Source of the DNA: Channallabes apus
Lineage: Eukaryota; Chordata; Actinopteri; Siluriformes; Clariidae
Length of the DNA stretch: 64,000 bases
Direction of reading: 5' to 3'
NCBI GenBank assembly: GCA_030522415.1
Contig: CM060107.1
Span: 20,682,071 to 20,746,070, forward strand
Below the pieces are notes generated by a model. That model did not search any database. It was not told the DNA's origin and saw only the letters and a list, made by a program, of their open reading frames with translations. Numbering within the stretch: the first letter of the stretch is position 1; each line of letters begins with the position of its first letter. A program made the position numbers and the translations under genes. Below, one piece after another: positions 46,676 through 57,834 of the stretch.

Positions 46676-48640
46676 GTAAGACTGCATTCACATTACGAGC
46701 CACATTGCTTACAGTAATTCAGATTTTTATTTTATTTTATTTGCATGCCATGACGGATCGCATTCATAATTACCACTGACTTTTACGTAAAATGTCTGCG
46801 TTAAGACATATACATGTAATGGGTTTGTGCGATTACTTATTTCACTAAAACAATAGATGTGATTTTAGCAAAAACATTCCCCCTTGGGAATTTGCTCTGG
46901 AAGACGACAAGCAGTTAGTTGGCTGTATTTGTTAAGGGCCCGAAGAGGGAAGAACCTTGTTCTAGCTGTTTGAGAACTGCCATGAAATCCCCATTTCTGA
47001 CGTCAGCAAGAGCCCCACGCATCTGCAGCAGGGACTCAACCATTAATCAATTAATCAATTTGTCCATTAAAATCAGAGATAATCAACGGAAGTGACATTT
47101 GATCTTTAAGCTTTAGATAGTTATATTTGAGTGCTGCTACTTTACTTTTTCCTTGGTTTAAATTTTGTTCCATCAAAAAAGTTGACTAAAAGACATTTTT
47201 AATTAAGTATTCAAATGTGTTATCTTGAGTCTTACTAGCCCTTTGCACAAAATAACTTAGCTAAAAACTAAATAATAGCTATTGAGTAAAATAACATTTG
47301 TGATATGATTAATTGGTTAATCAGTTTAATAATCAATTATCAAAATAGTCGTTATTTGCAGCCCTGATGCACAAAGGCAAAAAGTTGCATGGATTCTGAT
47401 CTCCTCGTTCTCATCCAGGTCACATGACTGCTTATTGGATATGCCTTCGATCTTGGACCAAATATGAAAGTGACTCAGACAAACAGAAACTGACACATTA
47501 TGGTAAAAAAACAAAACAAAATCTGAATTAAGTCACCTAAGGCTGGTAATGTGAATGTAGCTTAATTTGGACAATAATTCATAGTGTCATTTGCATTTCT
47601 GTGAGTTATTCGCATACTTATAATTCTTCATGCTGATACCAAGATTTCTTTATTTTTAATTTTTTATTTTTTTTAGTACAGTATGGCTACCTGCAAGTGT
47701 GTTTTGATGTCACAGAAAAGCACAGGGAATATGCTTTTAGCACCGTATTAATCATGGATGCAACAGGGTTTAAATCTGCAGTTTGGTTTCAAACACACTC
47801 AGGACATTTAAGTGATACATTGTTGCCTGCATATTTGCTTATCACTTGGGTAAGATCCGGTAAAATGTTTAAAGTATAGTAAAATATAAAAGTGCATCTG
47901 TAGGAGGGACACAGAGTTTGATTTAAAGCTGTGATTAGTGTCTGTTTATGGCGGAGGTGACAGCTTGAGTAGATGTGCGTTATGATTTCTGATGTAACAC
48001 CTGCTACTGTGGTGACAATTCCACAATTCAATAAGAGAGAGAGAGTGAGAGGGGGTGAGAGGGGGTGAGAGTGAGGGTGTGTGGAGGTGTGTGTAGCAGG
48101 ATTGTAGGAAATACCTTTTCTCAGCAGTGTTCCTGCACTATGCAGTGTCACACACCTGAGCCCCCTCAATGACGTGCTGTGGATTGTGCTCAGCTTACTT
48201 CCATGTGGGACACACACACACACACACACACACACCCCAAGCTTTTGTACTTGGCAAAAGCATGCATGACACATTCAGGGGCCTTCAAGTGGCTGACGTG
48301 TGTCCTGCTCACAATCTGAGTGCGCTTGTATATAAGGGGAAGAGACTCAGTGATTCAGGTTCTCACATCCGTCTGAGTTTAAAGCCCTCAACATAATGTC
48401 TTTCTTCTTCTCTGTCTCTCCTCCTAGAGATTTAAATCCTGCTGTCGTTTCCTCTGGCTTAGTTCTCCTTTTTTGTCTCTCCTTTCTTCAGTTAATCCTT
48501 TAAAAAGATGCCGCGGCCGTGCAAGAGGCAGGAGAACGCTGTTGAAAACTCGATTCTACAGATATTTCGATTTACTATTATATGATTGATGTTAGTGTTT
48601 TCTGATATTTTCTGTTAATTATAATAACTTTTGCATGTTT
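46676..48640. other. No gene seen
   Basis: Contains GAGAGGGGGT repeats (48040-48075) and a CA tract (48209-48235). The 161-codon minus frame (48274-47789) reads through that CA tract and has no domain. A pyrimidine-rich tract ends 'ctctcctcctag' at 48427 but no donor follows. Confidence 0.45.
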
Positions 48641-48765
48641 AAATTAGATTAGATTCAACTTTATTATAATTGTGAAAAGTACATGTACAAAGCCAATGAT
48701 ATGCAGTTGGCATCTAACCAGAAGTGCATAAGTGGCCTATTTACAATAAATTAAAAAAAATGGTA
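48641..48765 (-). repeat. CR1/L2-type LINE 3' end
   Basis: The complement of 'attagattagattcaacttt' is the TCTAA-type tail seen at 30868-30893. 'gatatgcagttggcatctaa' and 'agaagtgcataagtggccta' are the complement of the same 3' UTR as in the 30.1-30.9 kb copy. The copy is truncated to about 120 bp. Confidence 0.75.
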
Positions 48766-50640
48766 AATTAGGGTAGCTATACATCATATCTGTTTGTTTA
48801 TGCGATTGTCTCTTTTCCAGTTGGAAAGCATATTGAAGCACAGAACTAGTGGTTCATTCATCAAGTTCTAAGCATAACGTACTGTACAGTAGCTGGCCAG
48901 ATGTGCTAAGATATTTATCAGTGTTTTATTTCTGAACTTTTTACCCAAAGAACAAATCAGTGTATTTAAAAAGTTTCGATTTTAATTTGGTCATCATTTG
49001 GTTATAAGCATTTTTCTTTCGTGTTTTTTATTAAAGTTGACATTTATGTTAATGGTATGCTAATGAAATACACATGACCACTGACTCTATGATTGGAGTA
49101 ATAATAACTACATAAATATTATTTCTTGGGAGTTTAAACATAACCATACGATTTCAGACCCACTACATATTGGCGTACACCCCATGAGTCCACACTAAGT
49201 GTAATTTCTAGGTTCTGCCTTTTTTAGATTAGGTCATGATTTTATATGATTTGTCCTTATTTACATAATGCAGTGGATGAAGTCCAATGTCTCAACCCTA
49301 TAATTAAGCCTGGAACTGGGTTAATCTCTGGAATTAAATTAATCTGGGGTTGATAAATTGGTCTGCATGAAAACAGAGCGCTGCTGTGGACGAGGTCTTT
49401 CATAGTGTGTATATATAAAACAATTGCACACTATGAATATATGAAATATTTCAGACTATGATATAGTTTTATTTATATATATATCATCTCTTAACTCAGT
49501 CTAAGATTATTAATTTTCAAATTAGTTTTCCACTGTCTACTCACAGTGGGTTTGAACAGTTTTGGCACTGCAATATAATCCTTAAATAAAATGATCATCT
49601 ATAATAGATAGTAGGTATTAATTTCGCCTTAGTGCTTGTGCTGGGAGTCATTTCCTTGCCTTGGTTCGAGTAGAATTCCACCCATGATTATGCCCACGTT
49701 TTTTCTGCTAAACAGCCATAAAGGTTTTGATGCACTCTTTAACAACCACCATCAGCAGTAATTAAACACTTGTTATAGGTAAATATAAATGTGTCACTTT
49801 TTACACTGCCTTGGTAAGTGTGCACTTTCTACATATGGTACAAGTTCATTGATTTTTTTTTTTTAAGTGTCGTAATTGTTTTTGTAGCTTGAGTCCCCAC
49901 CCGAACTCTAATGTCACAAGGGAGTGATTGTAGCGCGGAGCATTTTAATGCTACGTTCACATTTATTTCTTTGGCAGACACCTTTATCCATCGTGATTTA
50001 TAAGTAAGGCGAGTCCAATCCGAGCACAGAGCTATAACGAGCTGACTCTGGTGCCTGCGCTACGTGACTGTGTTTCCTTTTCAGGAACAGTGTGAGATAG
50101 ATGTAGGACGTAAGGGAGGAAACTCCAGTGTAATTTCAAGAGATGCAAGCTTCTACTGTATTATTATAGCACACAAAAGACAGTGGGAGAGCAATGGGAT
50201 CATCTAGAACGATGCAAAGATAAGTGATGCTTGCTAAATGTCTGCTCCATATAATAAATTAGACAAATTATAAGTTTACTATATGTACAACTAGGCAATG
50301 TGCTGCCTCATGTTTGGTTTAACTAACATTGAGGTTTAATGAGGAAGGTTAAATCGCACCAGCACTTGCACTGAAATGTCTCGTGAATGAAGGCGTAAAA
50401 CCGATTGACATTTACAGAAGACTTTAAGCACGATATGGTGATGAGACGGTTAGACGCAGTAACGCATTTGAATGGTGCAAACGTTTTAATACGATTATAA
50501 TTAGGATGCCAGCTGAGGTCGCTCAGAGCCCACTGCATTCGTTAATGTGAACATTCATTGAGTGGAACACCTGATCCTTGAAAATGAATGGATAACTTGT
50601 CACCAACTTAATTAGGACACATCGACACATCTGTCTGTGA
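48766..50640. other. No gene seen; SINE-A tail fragment at 49961-50011
   Basis: 'tttggcagacacctttatcc' at 49970 is the complement of a SINE-A tail. A 9-bp inverted repeat (CATAGTGTG/CACACTATG, 49401-49435) is probably chance. The motif 'cctgatccttgaaaatgaat' (50569) recurs as 'cctgatccttgaaaatcagt' at 61168. Confidence 0.4.
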
Positions 50641-50907
50641 GAACTGTAGACACAATCATTCAGAATCACCACTTGCACATTACAGAAACTTGGCTGGGAG
50701 TTATTGACACATCCCACGTATAGTCCTGATCTTGCTCCAAGCCATTTCTACATGTTTGGACCATTAACGGAGTTCCTGGGAGGCCAGACTTTCAGATGTG
50801 AAGACCACGACCATAACTCTTGTGTACTAAAAGAATTTTCTATCTTGATGGTTTCCAAGCACTAGGATAAGCGCATTAGTGTATCAGGAGATTATATTAA
50901 GGAATAA
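50641..50907 (+). pseudogene. mariner transposase C-terminal remnant
   Basis: One frame reads LQKLGWELLTHPTYSPDLAP and goes on to the GPLTEFLGGQTF region (50680-50795), the conserved block around the last catalytic aspartate of mariner (DD34D) transposases. Here the usual D after LAPS is H, so the catalytic residue is lost. A +1 shift near 50835 gives FYLDGFQAL, then the first frame resumes as DKRISVSGDYIKE and a stop at 50905-50907, the usual mariner C-terminus. In-frame stops at 50647 and 50863. The N-terminal two thirds are missing. Confidence 0.85.
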
Positions 50908-51036
50908 CGGTTGTTTTTACTCTCATAACTGCATTCTGTTATTCTACACAATCAAAGAGTCTGTTTGATTTGAATGCCTCTTGTAGATCCATATTATACA
51001 ATCCATATTATGTACCTTCTTGTGTTTTATTCTGTA

Positions 51037-51125
51037 TATGGCTCTTTGTATAAGAAACGGACACCACGCATATAATCAAATCGAAATTATATGCGTGGTG
51101 TCGGTTTCTTATACAAAGAGCCGTA
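51037..51125. repeat. Near-perfect hairpin, 36-bp arms, 9-nt loop
   Basis: The left arm (51041-51076) starts 'gctctttgtataagaaac'; the right arm (51086-51121) is its reverse complement with one mismatch (g/g). Pairing extends to 51037-51125 with a G-T pair. Loop 'caaatcgaa'. No other copy is seen in the window. It could be a small palindromic MITE, a young inverted duplication, or a small-RNA precursor. Confidence 0.9.
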
Positions 51126-52480
51126 CGGCTGTTTAAAAAAATATATATAAACAATTTTTACCTGAATATTCCTAAGCCTGAATTATACATCCTCAAAAAA
51201 CTCAAGCAGATCACTCCTTGGCAGATGTGTGTAGTGCATCAGGCGGTGTGTGTTTTAGCTCTAGCCAGGAGGTGCTAGAGCTAGAGAGTCATACAGTATG
51301 GCTGTTTGTATACTGTACATAGCTACATAGTAAATAAACAGTTTTATTTTGCAAAAGATAGTAAAGAATAGGGAATGCCGAACCTACGTTTCCATTGAGC
51401 AAACATGCATTAAAAAAAATCAATAGCCTGGATATGAAACCTGCTTTCCCACCGTTACATACACATTTATTTCTTTACACTGTAGTTCAAATAAAGTGGC
51501 CATTTTTTCCGTAGAGGCTCAACTAACACAACGAAGGCTTGATGCGTTCCCGCGTCTCCTCTGAGAAAACTGAACTGTGTGGGTGCTTGTCATAATGCTA
51601 AGTGAGCAGGACCTTTCACATGCTAATGCAGCTCTTTTTCCCCCTACAGTGTTCAGATCATGCTAACCTTTTGAAATAATACTTTTTTTTTGTTCGCTTT
51701 GAATAAATTCCATATTGTTTGATGCTGGGAAGCGACGAGATAAGACGATAATCTGCACTGAGGAAGTAACCCGAGGTTGGGGGGCATGTGGGAAGAGCGT
51801 GCCCTCGTGAAACACAGAGAAAAGAACGAGAACAGAAGGGACAAGTGTAGAAAATTTCAAATGTTTTTTACTTTAAATGCTTTGGACAAGATTTTGTGTG
51901 TGTGTGTGCGTGTGTGTGTGCACACGAACAGGGTGTGCGGGGGGGAAATGAGACAGGTGTGTGTACACTAAGAGAAATTGAGAAATGCTGTGCATACACA
52001 CTTCAGTGATAATTTCATTTCAGATCTGTGGAGTCGGTAAAATCATACTAACTGCAGTTTTGGCACTTTTTGTAACAATTCAGAATTGAAGCCGTAATTG
52101 CTTTTATGCTAATAATAGTTTTAGATTGCAAATATATTTTCTTGAATCATAGATCCCTTGTAATTATTCTATTTTAATGTTATAATAAACTTCCTGACAA
52201 TTTTATTGTCATGCTTATGTGTAGCTATTAGCCTACAATAAATTGCCGCATGACTAACTGAAGGTCTTTTTGTCTTTTCTCTCATGCGCACGCTTGGGCT
52301 GGACCACACCAATGTTCGTCTCACTACGACTTCATTAATATCAGGTAAGCTAAACCCTTGCTGGGTAAAGCATTAAAATGGGAAGTGAACGGAAGTGGTG
52401 TTAGTGGTGTGTGAATGTGTGAACAGTGGGGCAGGTTTGTGGTGTTCAACTTGTGCAATACACTCTAGGCTTGTAGGATG
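51126..52480. other. No gene seen
   Basis: Unique AT-rich sequence with a short GT tract at about 51897-51920. Confidence 0.45.
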
Positions 52481-52487
52481 ACTTTCA

Positions 52488-52497
52488 CGCACGCACG

Positions 52498-52579
<82 letters not shown>
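52488..52579. repeat. (GCAC)n(CA)n microsatellite, longest CA tract in the window
   Basis: Four GCAC units, CG steps, then about 37 CA units. Confidence 0.95.
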
Positions 52580-52580
<1 letters not shown>

Positions 52581-52745
52581 TAACGGATTGGGAATGACTG
52601 CTGTCTGGCACACGGATTGCATAAATTGTCTGAATAACGGATTATATAAAAAAAAAAATAACTAAATAACTGAGTAGTTAAATGGTGGACCTAACGCGTT
52701 AGATTACTCGTTACATCAAAAAAGTAATCCAAGTACTTACCAACG

Positions 52746-52920
52746 CATTGGGTCAGTTGTGATCACGTGTAAACAAAACAAAAAGTATATGTTTGCCATT
52801 GATACTGAATGATACTCGGTGCTCGCAAATCAAGACTTGCTCGTTCATAAAGACAAAATTTATTAAAAATTTTTGCTCGTCTTGCGGAACGCTCGCAAAC
52901 TGGGTCACGAGGTTCCACTG
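52746..52920. mobile_element. Right half of the mariner-type MITE found at 56437-57069
   Basis: 'cagttgtgatcacgtg', 'gatactcggtgctcgcaaat', 'ttgctcgtcttgcggaacgc' and the end 'gaggttccactg' followed by TA match the right half of the 56.4-57.1 kb element. The left half is missing. Confidence 0.75.
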
Positions 52921-53620
52921 TATACAGTTTTCTTAAAAAAAATTCCAGCATGAATTCTCTTAGATAAGAGATACATAAAGATAAATAATGTTTTTTTTCA
53001 TTAGCAGTGTGATTTATCATTGATGGATCCAAGGCAAAAAGCAAAGCATGTTAGAGAAAATAAATGAGATGAAGCACAATGCTAACATCATGCATAAGGC
53101 GTGTTTAGACTCGTAGTGTTTTCACTTTGTTTACCGTAACTGAAAAGCAGTGGGATGTCAGGAATGCAACGCCACAGACCTATCGGTTTTTAGTTAAGAA
53201 GCTGAGCTGATTTGTGTGTCGCAGCCTGCTTTCAGGAAGAATAAAAAAAACAAGCTGTTTTGAAGTAATCAGCAGTAAACACATTTGCACTAAAATTACC
53301 AATCTTATTTTTGTTAGTATCTAGCAGGAATTTCCGGTTGTCAAATCGTTGTGGTGATGTTAATTTGGCAATATTACGGAGGTCAGGAGAGTATTAGCTC
53401 AGAACCACGTTCAGACAGTAGAATAACGTCGAGTGAATGCTCCGCACACAATGTTGCAAAAATTACTTAGAAACCATATTAATAGCAAAATGATGGCCTG
53501 TACAGGACTCAATTACTTGACAACACCAGTTTACCAAGATATTCAATTAGAAAGTTTTCTGAGACATCTCTCTGGGTTCTTCACACCTCCCAAACCATAT
53601 TGTTGCATAAATTGACTTGG
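52921..53620. other. No gene seen
   Basis: Unique AT-rich sequence. Confidence 0.45.
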
Positions 53621-53624
53621 AATT

Positions 53625-53765
53625 GTCCCCTGTGTGCATATTCGTGTGTTCATGGTGTCTTTTAGTGGTCTGGTGCCCAAACCAGGTACTATTCCTACTG
53701 TCCCCTCACAGTGTTCCCAGGATAGACTCAGGATATAATGGATACTGAATGTGAGTGAGTCAGCA
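53625..53765 (+). repeat. Possible SINE-B tail fragment
   Basis: 'cccaggatagactcaggata' and 'atactgaatgtgagtgagt' resemble the SINE-B 3' end; the rest is diverged. Confidence 0.35.
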
Positions 53766-53796
53766 GGGCCTGGCCCCCTAATCTCATTAATGCTAT

Positions 53797-54135
53797 CTCC
53801 ACTCAATGACCACATTATTAGGAACACACATACACCTGCTCATTCATGCAATTATCCAAATTGGCCAATCAGCACTGATCAATGCCACCTGGGCAAATTG
53901 CCCAGTCAGTATGGTCTTCATTTGGCTGCGTAGTTTCTGTCAGCCTGTGCCATCGGAAGCTTCAGATTCCTTCTCTTGGATGACAGGAGTGGAATCTGAT
54001 GAATTCTTCTGCTTTTATAGCAGCCTCAAGGTTGGGCATGTTCCAATTTGGAGGCACTTTTCTGTTCACCATGAATATGAAGACTGGATATTCTCTTCCG
54101 ACTGCTTCTGATCAACAAGGAACCTCCAATCACCA
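53797..54135. repeat. Dispersed teleost repeat, degenerate
   Basis: 'ccacattattaggaacacac', 'cctgctcattcatgcaatta', 'agcagcctcaaggtt', 'ctgttcaccatgaat' and 'tgatcaacaaggaacc' are, in order, worn modules of a common fish repeat with a piece also at 20920-21095. Small open frames here are shadows. Confidence 0.55.
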
Positions 54136-54204
54136 GACAGTTTTAATTGAATTAAGTGATTTCCTCACTTTTCCATGTCCACTCAAGACACCACTTATCT
54201 TGCA

Positions 54205-54420
54205 TACGGTCGCTGGGGATTTAGGGCATGAGGCAGGTACCCCCTGGACAGGGTGCCAATCCATCGATACAATTTGGGAACACCAATCAGCCTAATCTGC
54301 ATGTCTTTGGACTGTGGGAGGAAAACAGAGTACCCAGAGGAAACCCACCAAGCACGGGGAGAACATGCACACAGACCCAAGGCGGGAATCGAACAGTGCT
54401 AACCACTCCGCCACCTTAGT
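54205..54420 (-). repeat. SINE-B, head-side two thirds with internal deletions
   Basis: 'ggacagggtgccaatccatc', 'taatctgcatgtctttggac', 'ccaagcacggggagaacatg' and 'gaacagtgctaaccactccg' are SINE-B complements. The CA-rich stretch and the B-box segment are shortened. Confidence 0.8.
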
Positions 54421-54711
54421 GCGAATACATCCGTTGATTCTGTTCAGTTCTCTCTCTTACTCTGATGGAATGATGAGAAGGTTAGTCCGAGGGAGGAGGC
54501 CAGTGCGCTATGTGAGGAGAGTTGCATAGTTACAGGATATTCACAAGTACTGTAGATTAAGCAGTCGGCTCTAATCTACAGTATCTAAGGCACTGCACTG
54601 CAGCTTTGGATTGGAGGGCATTAGTTTTCTCAGGGTTTCTGCTGATGTGTAATGTTTCTTTTTCCCCCTAATTTTTTCCTCTATCGCTCCATTTTCCCTT
54701 TCTACTCTCTG

Positions 54712-54742
<31 letters not shown>

Positions 54743-56100
54743 CCCCCTTGTGTGGTGAGGATATTGCATTGGTGTGGAGAATAAAGCTGCTCGCGTCATC
54801 AGTCAGCAGTATAAAGCCTCATGGTGTGTGTGTGTGCCCGTGTGCATGTGTGTGTGCACGCAAGAATGTACAATGCTCCCTGATTGCATTCCATAATTTG
54901 CTCTGCCAGTGTGCTGAAAAACAGGCTGAGTAATCACACAATGGCTAGGACACGTCACGTGCAGCTTATTTTCTTCTCCAGCTACAACAGCACGCTGAAC
55001 GGTTTGTATGTTTGTGTGTGTGTGCGTTGCGTTTAGTCGTGCAGGAACTCCTTATCCCCGCTTCACTAATTCCATGTGCTTTTCCACCTGTCCATCCATC
55101 CATTTATTCATTATCCGGTAGAAGAGTCTGTCCATCATCCAGACCTGTGACTGACGAGTGCAGCTTGCTCGGGGAACAGCACAGCGGTCAGGTTTGCATC
55201 ACATTAAACCTAGGAGTACGGTCACAGAACGTGTTCATCTTCCTACACACACCTAAAATTATCCATCGGCGTTCATCTTCATGAATAATCATGCCTGGAT
55301 GCTTCCATGTTCCTGCATCTGCTTTCGAGACCAAACATCATCAATTACTCACGCTGTCCTACAAGGCTGTAATGAACAGTACGGCAGCAGCAATAATCAC
55401 AGTTTTGATTTGTGCCTTGCTCATATGATGGCTCAGCAAACATTAGTGTGATATATTAAAGCGACTCACTGTGTGTTTCTGTGCATGGTTTGGGGCAGGC
55501 ACATTTCCTGATTCATTTTTTCCCCCTACTTTTGCCCTAGAGCCAAGACAAGTATGTACAAACAGGAAAGCGTAAAATATAAAATGCATAGATTGCAAGT
55601 CATAAGAAAAGATAACAAGGTTAACAGTCGGGTTATGGGCAAGGTTAGAGTTCTCACTTAATTTTATACCTTTGTCTTGAGACCATATAGAATATAAAAT
55701 ATTCAGTTGTTTGGTCAATTCTATAATTCCCATCAATACATTTTGATCAAACATGAGTAAAGATTTCGAAAGGTAGAAGTATTTACAGTCATCTTCAATA
55801 GTAAGTACAACCTCTTTTAATTCTGTTTTTTTTTTTTGTGTAAAAACATACTATAGTCATCTGGACGTAGAGGGTCTTAGTATAAGGCAAATACAACCTC
55901 GCTTGAACGACAACAACAACATATAACTTTTTCTCACTGTACCATTACTTATTTAATAATATGAGAAAGTCATAAAGTCATACAGGAAACCATTACTTTA
56001 AGTTATTGCTGCTCAAGGTGGATCAATAAACTACTGAATCAAATGGATTCTTAGTTTTGTTCCTGTTTTTATTTTTTGGCTCCATTTTTGTTACATAACT
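54421..56100. other. No gene seen; (CT)n at 54716-54742
   Basis: Unique sequence. Frames at 54652-54933, 55012-55284 (+) and 55754-55443 (-) have no recognised domain. Confidence 0.45.
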
Positions 56101-56104
56101 AAAA

Positions 56105-56292
56105 ATTTGCCCGGCATTGTCGCCTTGCACCTTCGATTCTTGCCTTGGGTCTGTGTGCGTGGAGGTTGCATGTTCTTTCCGTGGTAAATTTTCCTCCGGG
56201 TACTCGGATTTCCTCCCACAATCCAAATAAATTCAAATTAGGTTAATTGGCGTTCCTAAATTGAGGTATAAGAGATGAGTGAGTCAGTGAGA
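56105..56292 (+). repeat. SINE-B, internally deleted
   Basis: 'cattgtcgccttgcacctt', 'gggtctgtgtgcgtggaggt', 'ttcctccgggtactcggatt', 'aattggcgttcctaaattg' and 'ataagagatgagtgagt' follow the SINE-B order, with the A-box side and the distal body missing. Confidence 0.75.
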
Positions 56293-56436
56293 GAGTAAAT
56301 TAAAACTTACATGTTGTTCATTTGAGGTTGTGTTTAACTCAGATGAACATGTAAGACCTGCTATGATCCAATACTTTTTTTAATTGTGTTTTTACAGAGG
56401 CTACTAACTTTTGAACATGACTATATTTGTCACATA

Positions 56437-56721
56437 AAGTGGAACCGTGGATTACGAGCATAATTCTTTCCGGAAGCAGGCTCATATTCCGAAACACTCG
56501 TAAATCAAATTTGGAAATCTAAAGGTGAGAGATAGTGTGTGCGTGTGTGCGTGTGTGTGTGCGTGTGTGTGAAGGGGCACGGTGTCAAATTATGACGCGC
56601 ACACAGGCTGAAACAGAGAGAGAGAAATTTGATCTTTAACCTCTCTACTGCGACTTTCTTTTGATTTATACGTGCGCACACACGTGTTACACACGCGCTT
56701 ACAAACATAAAATAAAATATG

Positions 56722-56770
<49 letters not shown>

Positions 56771-57069
56771 GTCACTGTGTTATAGTAAACAGTATACGGA
56801 TGTTGATTATACCAGTAAGAGACGAGCACTAAGACCCAGCAGGGGAGACGATTACCCACAATTCCGCAGCCCAATGGAGAGAAAAACCATTGGCTCAGTT
56901 GTGATCACGTGACGCTCGGCATCAAAACAAGAAGCGCATGCGTGATACATGATACTCGGTGCTCGTAAACCAAGACTTGTTCATTTTCCAAGTCAAAATA
57001 TATTAAAAATCTTTGCTCGTCTTGCGGAACACTCGCAAACCGCGTTACTCGCAATCCGAGGTTCCGCTG
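56437..57069. mobile_element. Tc1/mariner-type non-autonomous element, 633 bp
   Basis: Left end AAGTGGAACCGTGGATTACG and right end (minus strand) CAGCGGAACCTCGGATTGCG are inverted repeats, with TA on both sides (56435-56436, 57070-57071). A GT tract (56536-56572) and a CA tract (56725-56767) have grown in the interior. No transposase frame. A half copy is at 52746-52920. Confidence 0.75.
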
Positions 57070-57084
57070 TACTGTATACTGTAC

Positions 57085-57290
57085 ACTATAGCACAGTGAA
57101 ATTCACATTCCTGAGGTGGTTGTTAGTAAGCTGGGGTCAAAGCTGGGGTCAGCCACGATACAGCACCACTGGAGCAGACAGGAATAAGGGCCTTGCTCTA
57201 GGGCACAACAATGGCAGCTTTGCAGTTCTGGGGCTTGAACCCCTGACCTTCTGATCCGTAACCCAGAGCTGTTGAGCCACCTCTGTTACA
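57085..57290 (-). repeat. SINE-C, near full length
   Basis: 'cactatagcacagtgaaatt', 'gtcagccacgatacagcacc', 'gggccttgctctagggcaca' and 'gggcttgaacccctgacctt' (B-box complement) run tail to head. Confidence 0.8.
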
Positions 57291-57834
57291 AAACTGACTC
57301 AAAACGGTACCATGCTATTCTTACTGCTGTAAGAAGTAGTAGGTCGGGACTGTTCTTGAGTGTTCTTGATAGTGAATAAATAAAGTTACGATGCGTGGGT
57401 GTTTTTTGCTTGTTTTTTTCATTATGGTCTTATCTTTGTTCTTTTTGCCAATTCAAAATCATTCCAAATTTGTTCCAAGCTGAAAAGTTACAAAGGTTAT
57501 GGCTAGAAGGGTTTTCTTCCGGAATTTTTTTTTTACATCAAGAGCAAGTGAGACTGACTTGTTATTAACATGTAACTAGATGTAACTTAATAGGCCCTTA
57601 CTGAGGAAAAAAAATTAACTTGTCCATGTCTCGAAGTCCACCTTCGTAAGTGGACGGATTAAACTAATCACAAGACATACAGTATAGTGGACACACCACA
57701 CCACTTGGATAATAGCGAGGCTGTGGTGTATGGTATAGTTTCAATATAACGATATTGTTCACAGAAACATTCACAAGAACACAGATGATTAATTTGAGCT
57801 CTAGGGGAAAATGTAAATATGTATAAATCATAAT
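57291..57834. other. No gene seen
   Basis: Unique AT-rich sequence. Confidence 0.45.

Noticed and set aside
47789..48274. 161-codon minus frame
   Set aside because: It runs through a CA tract and has no recognisable domain or splice context.
48399..48430. Strong pyrimidine tract and AG resembling a 3' splice site
   Set aside because: No donor follows at a reasonable distance, and frames after it stop soon.
49401..49435. 9-bp inverted repeat CATAGTGTG/CACACTATG
   Set aside because: Short enough to be chance in AT-rich DNA; no other support.
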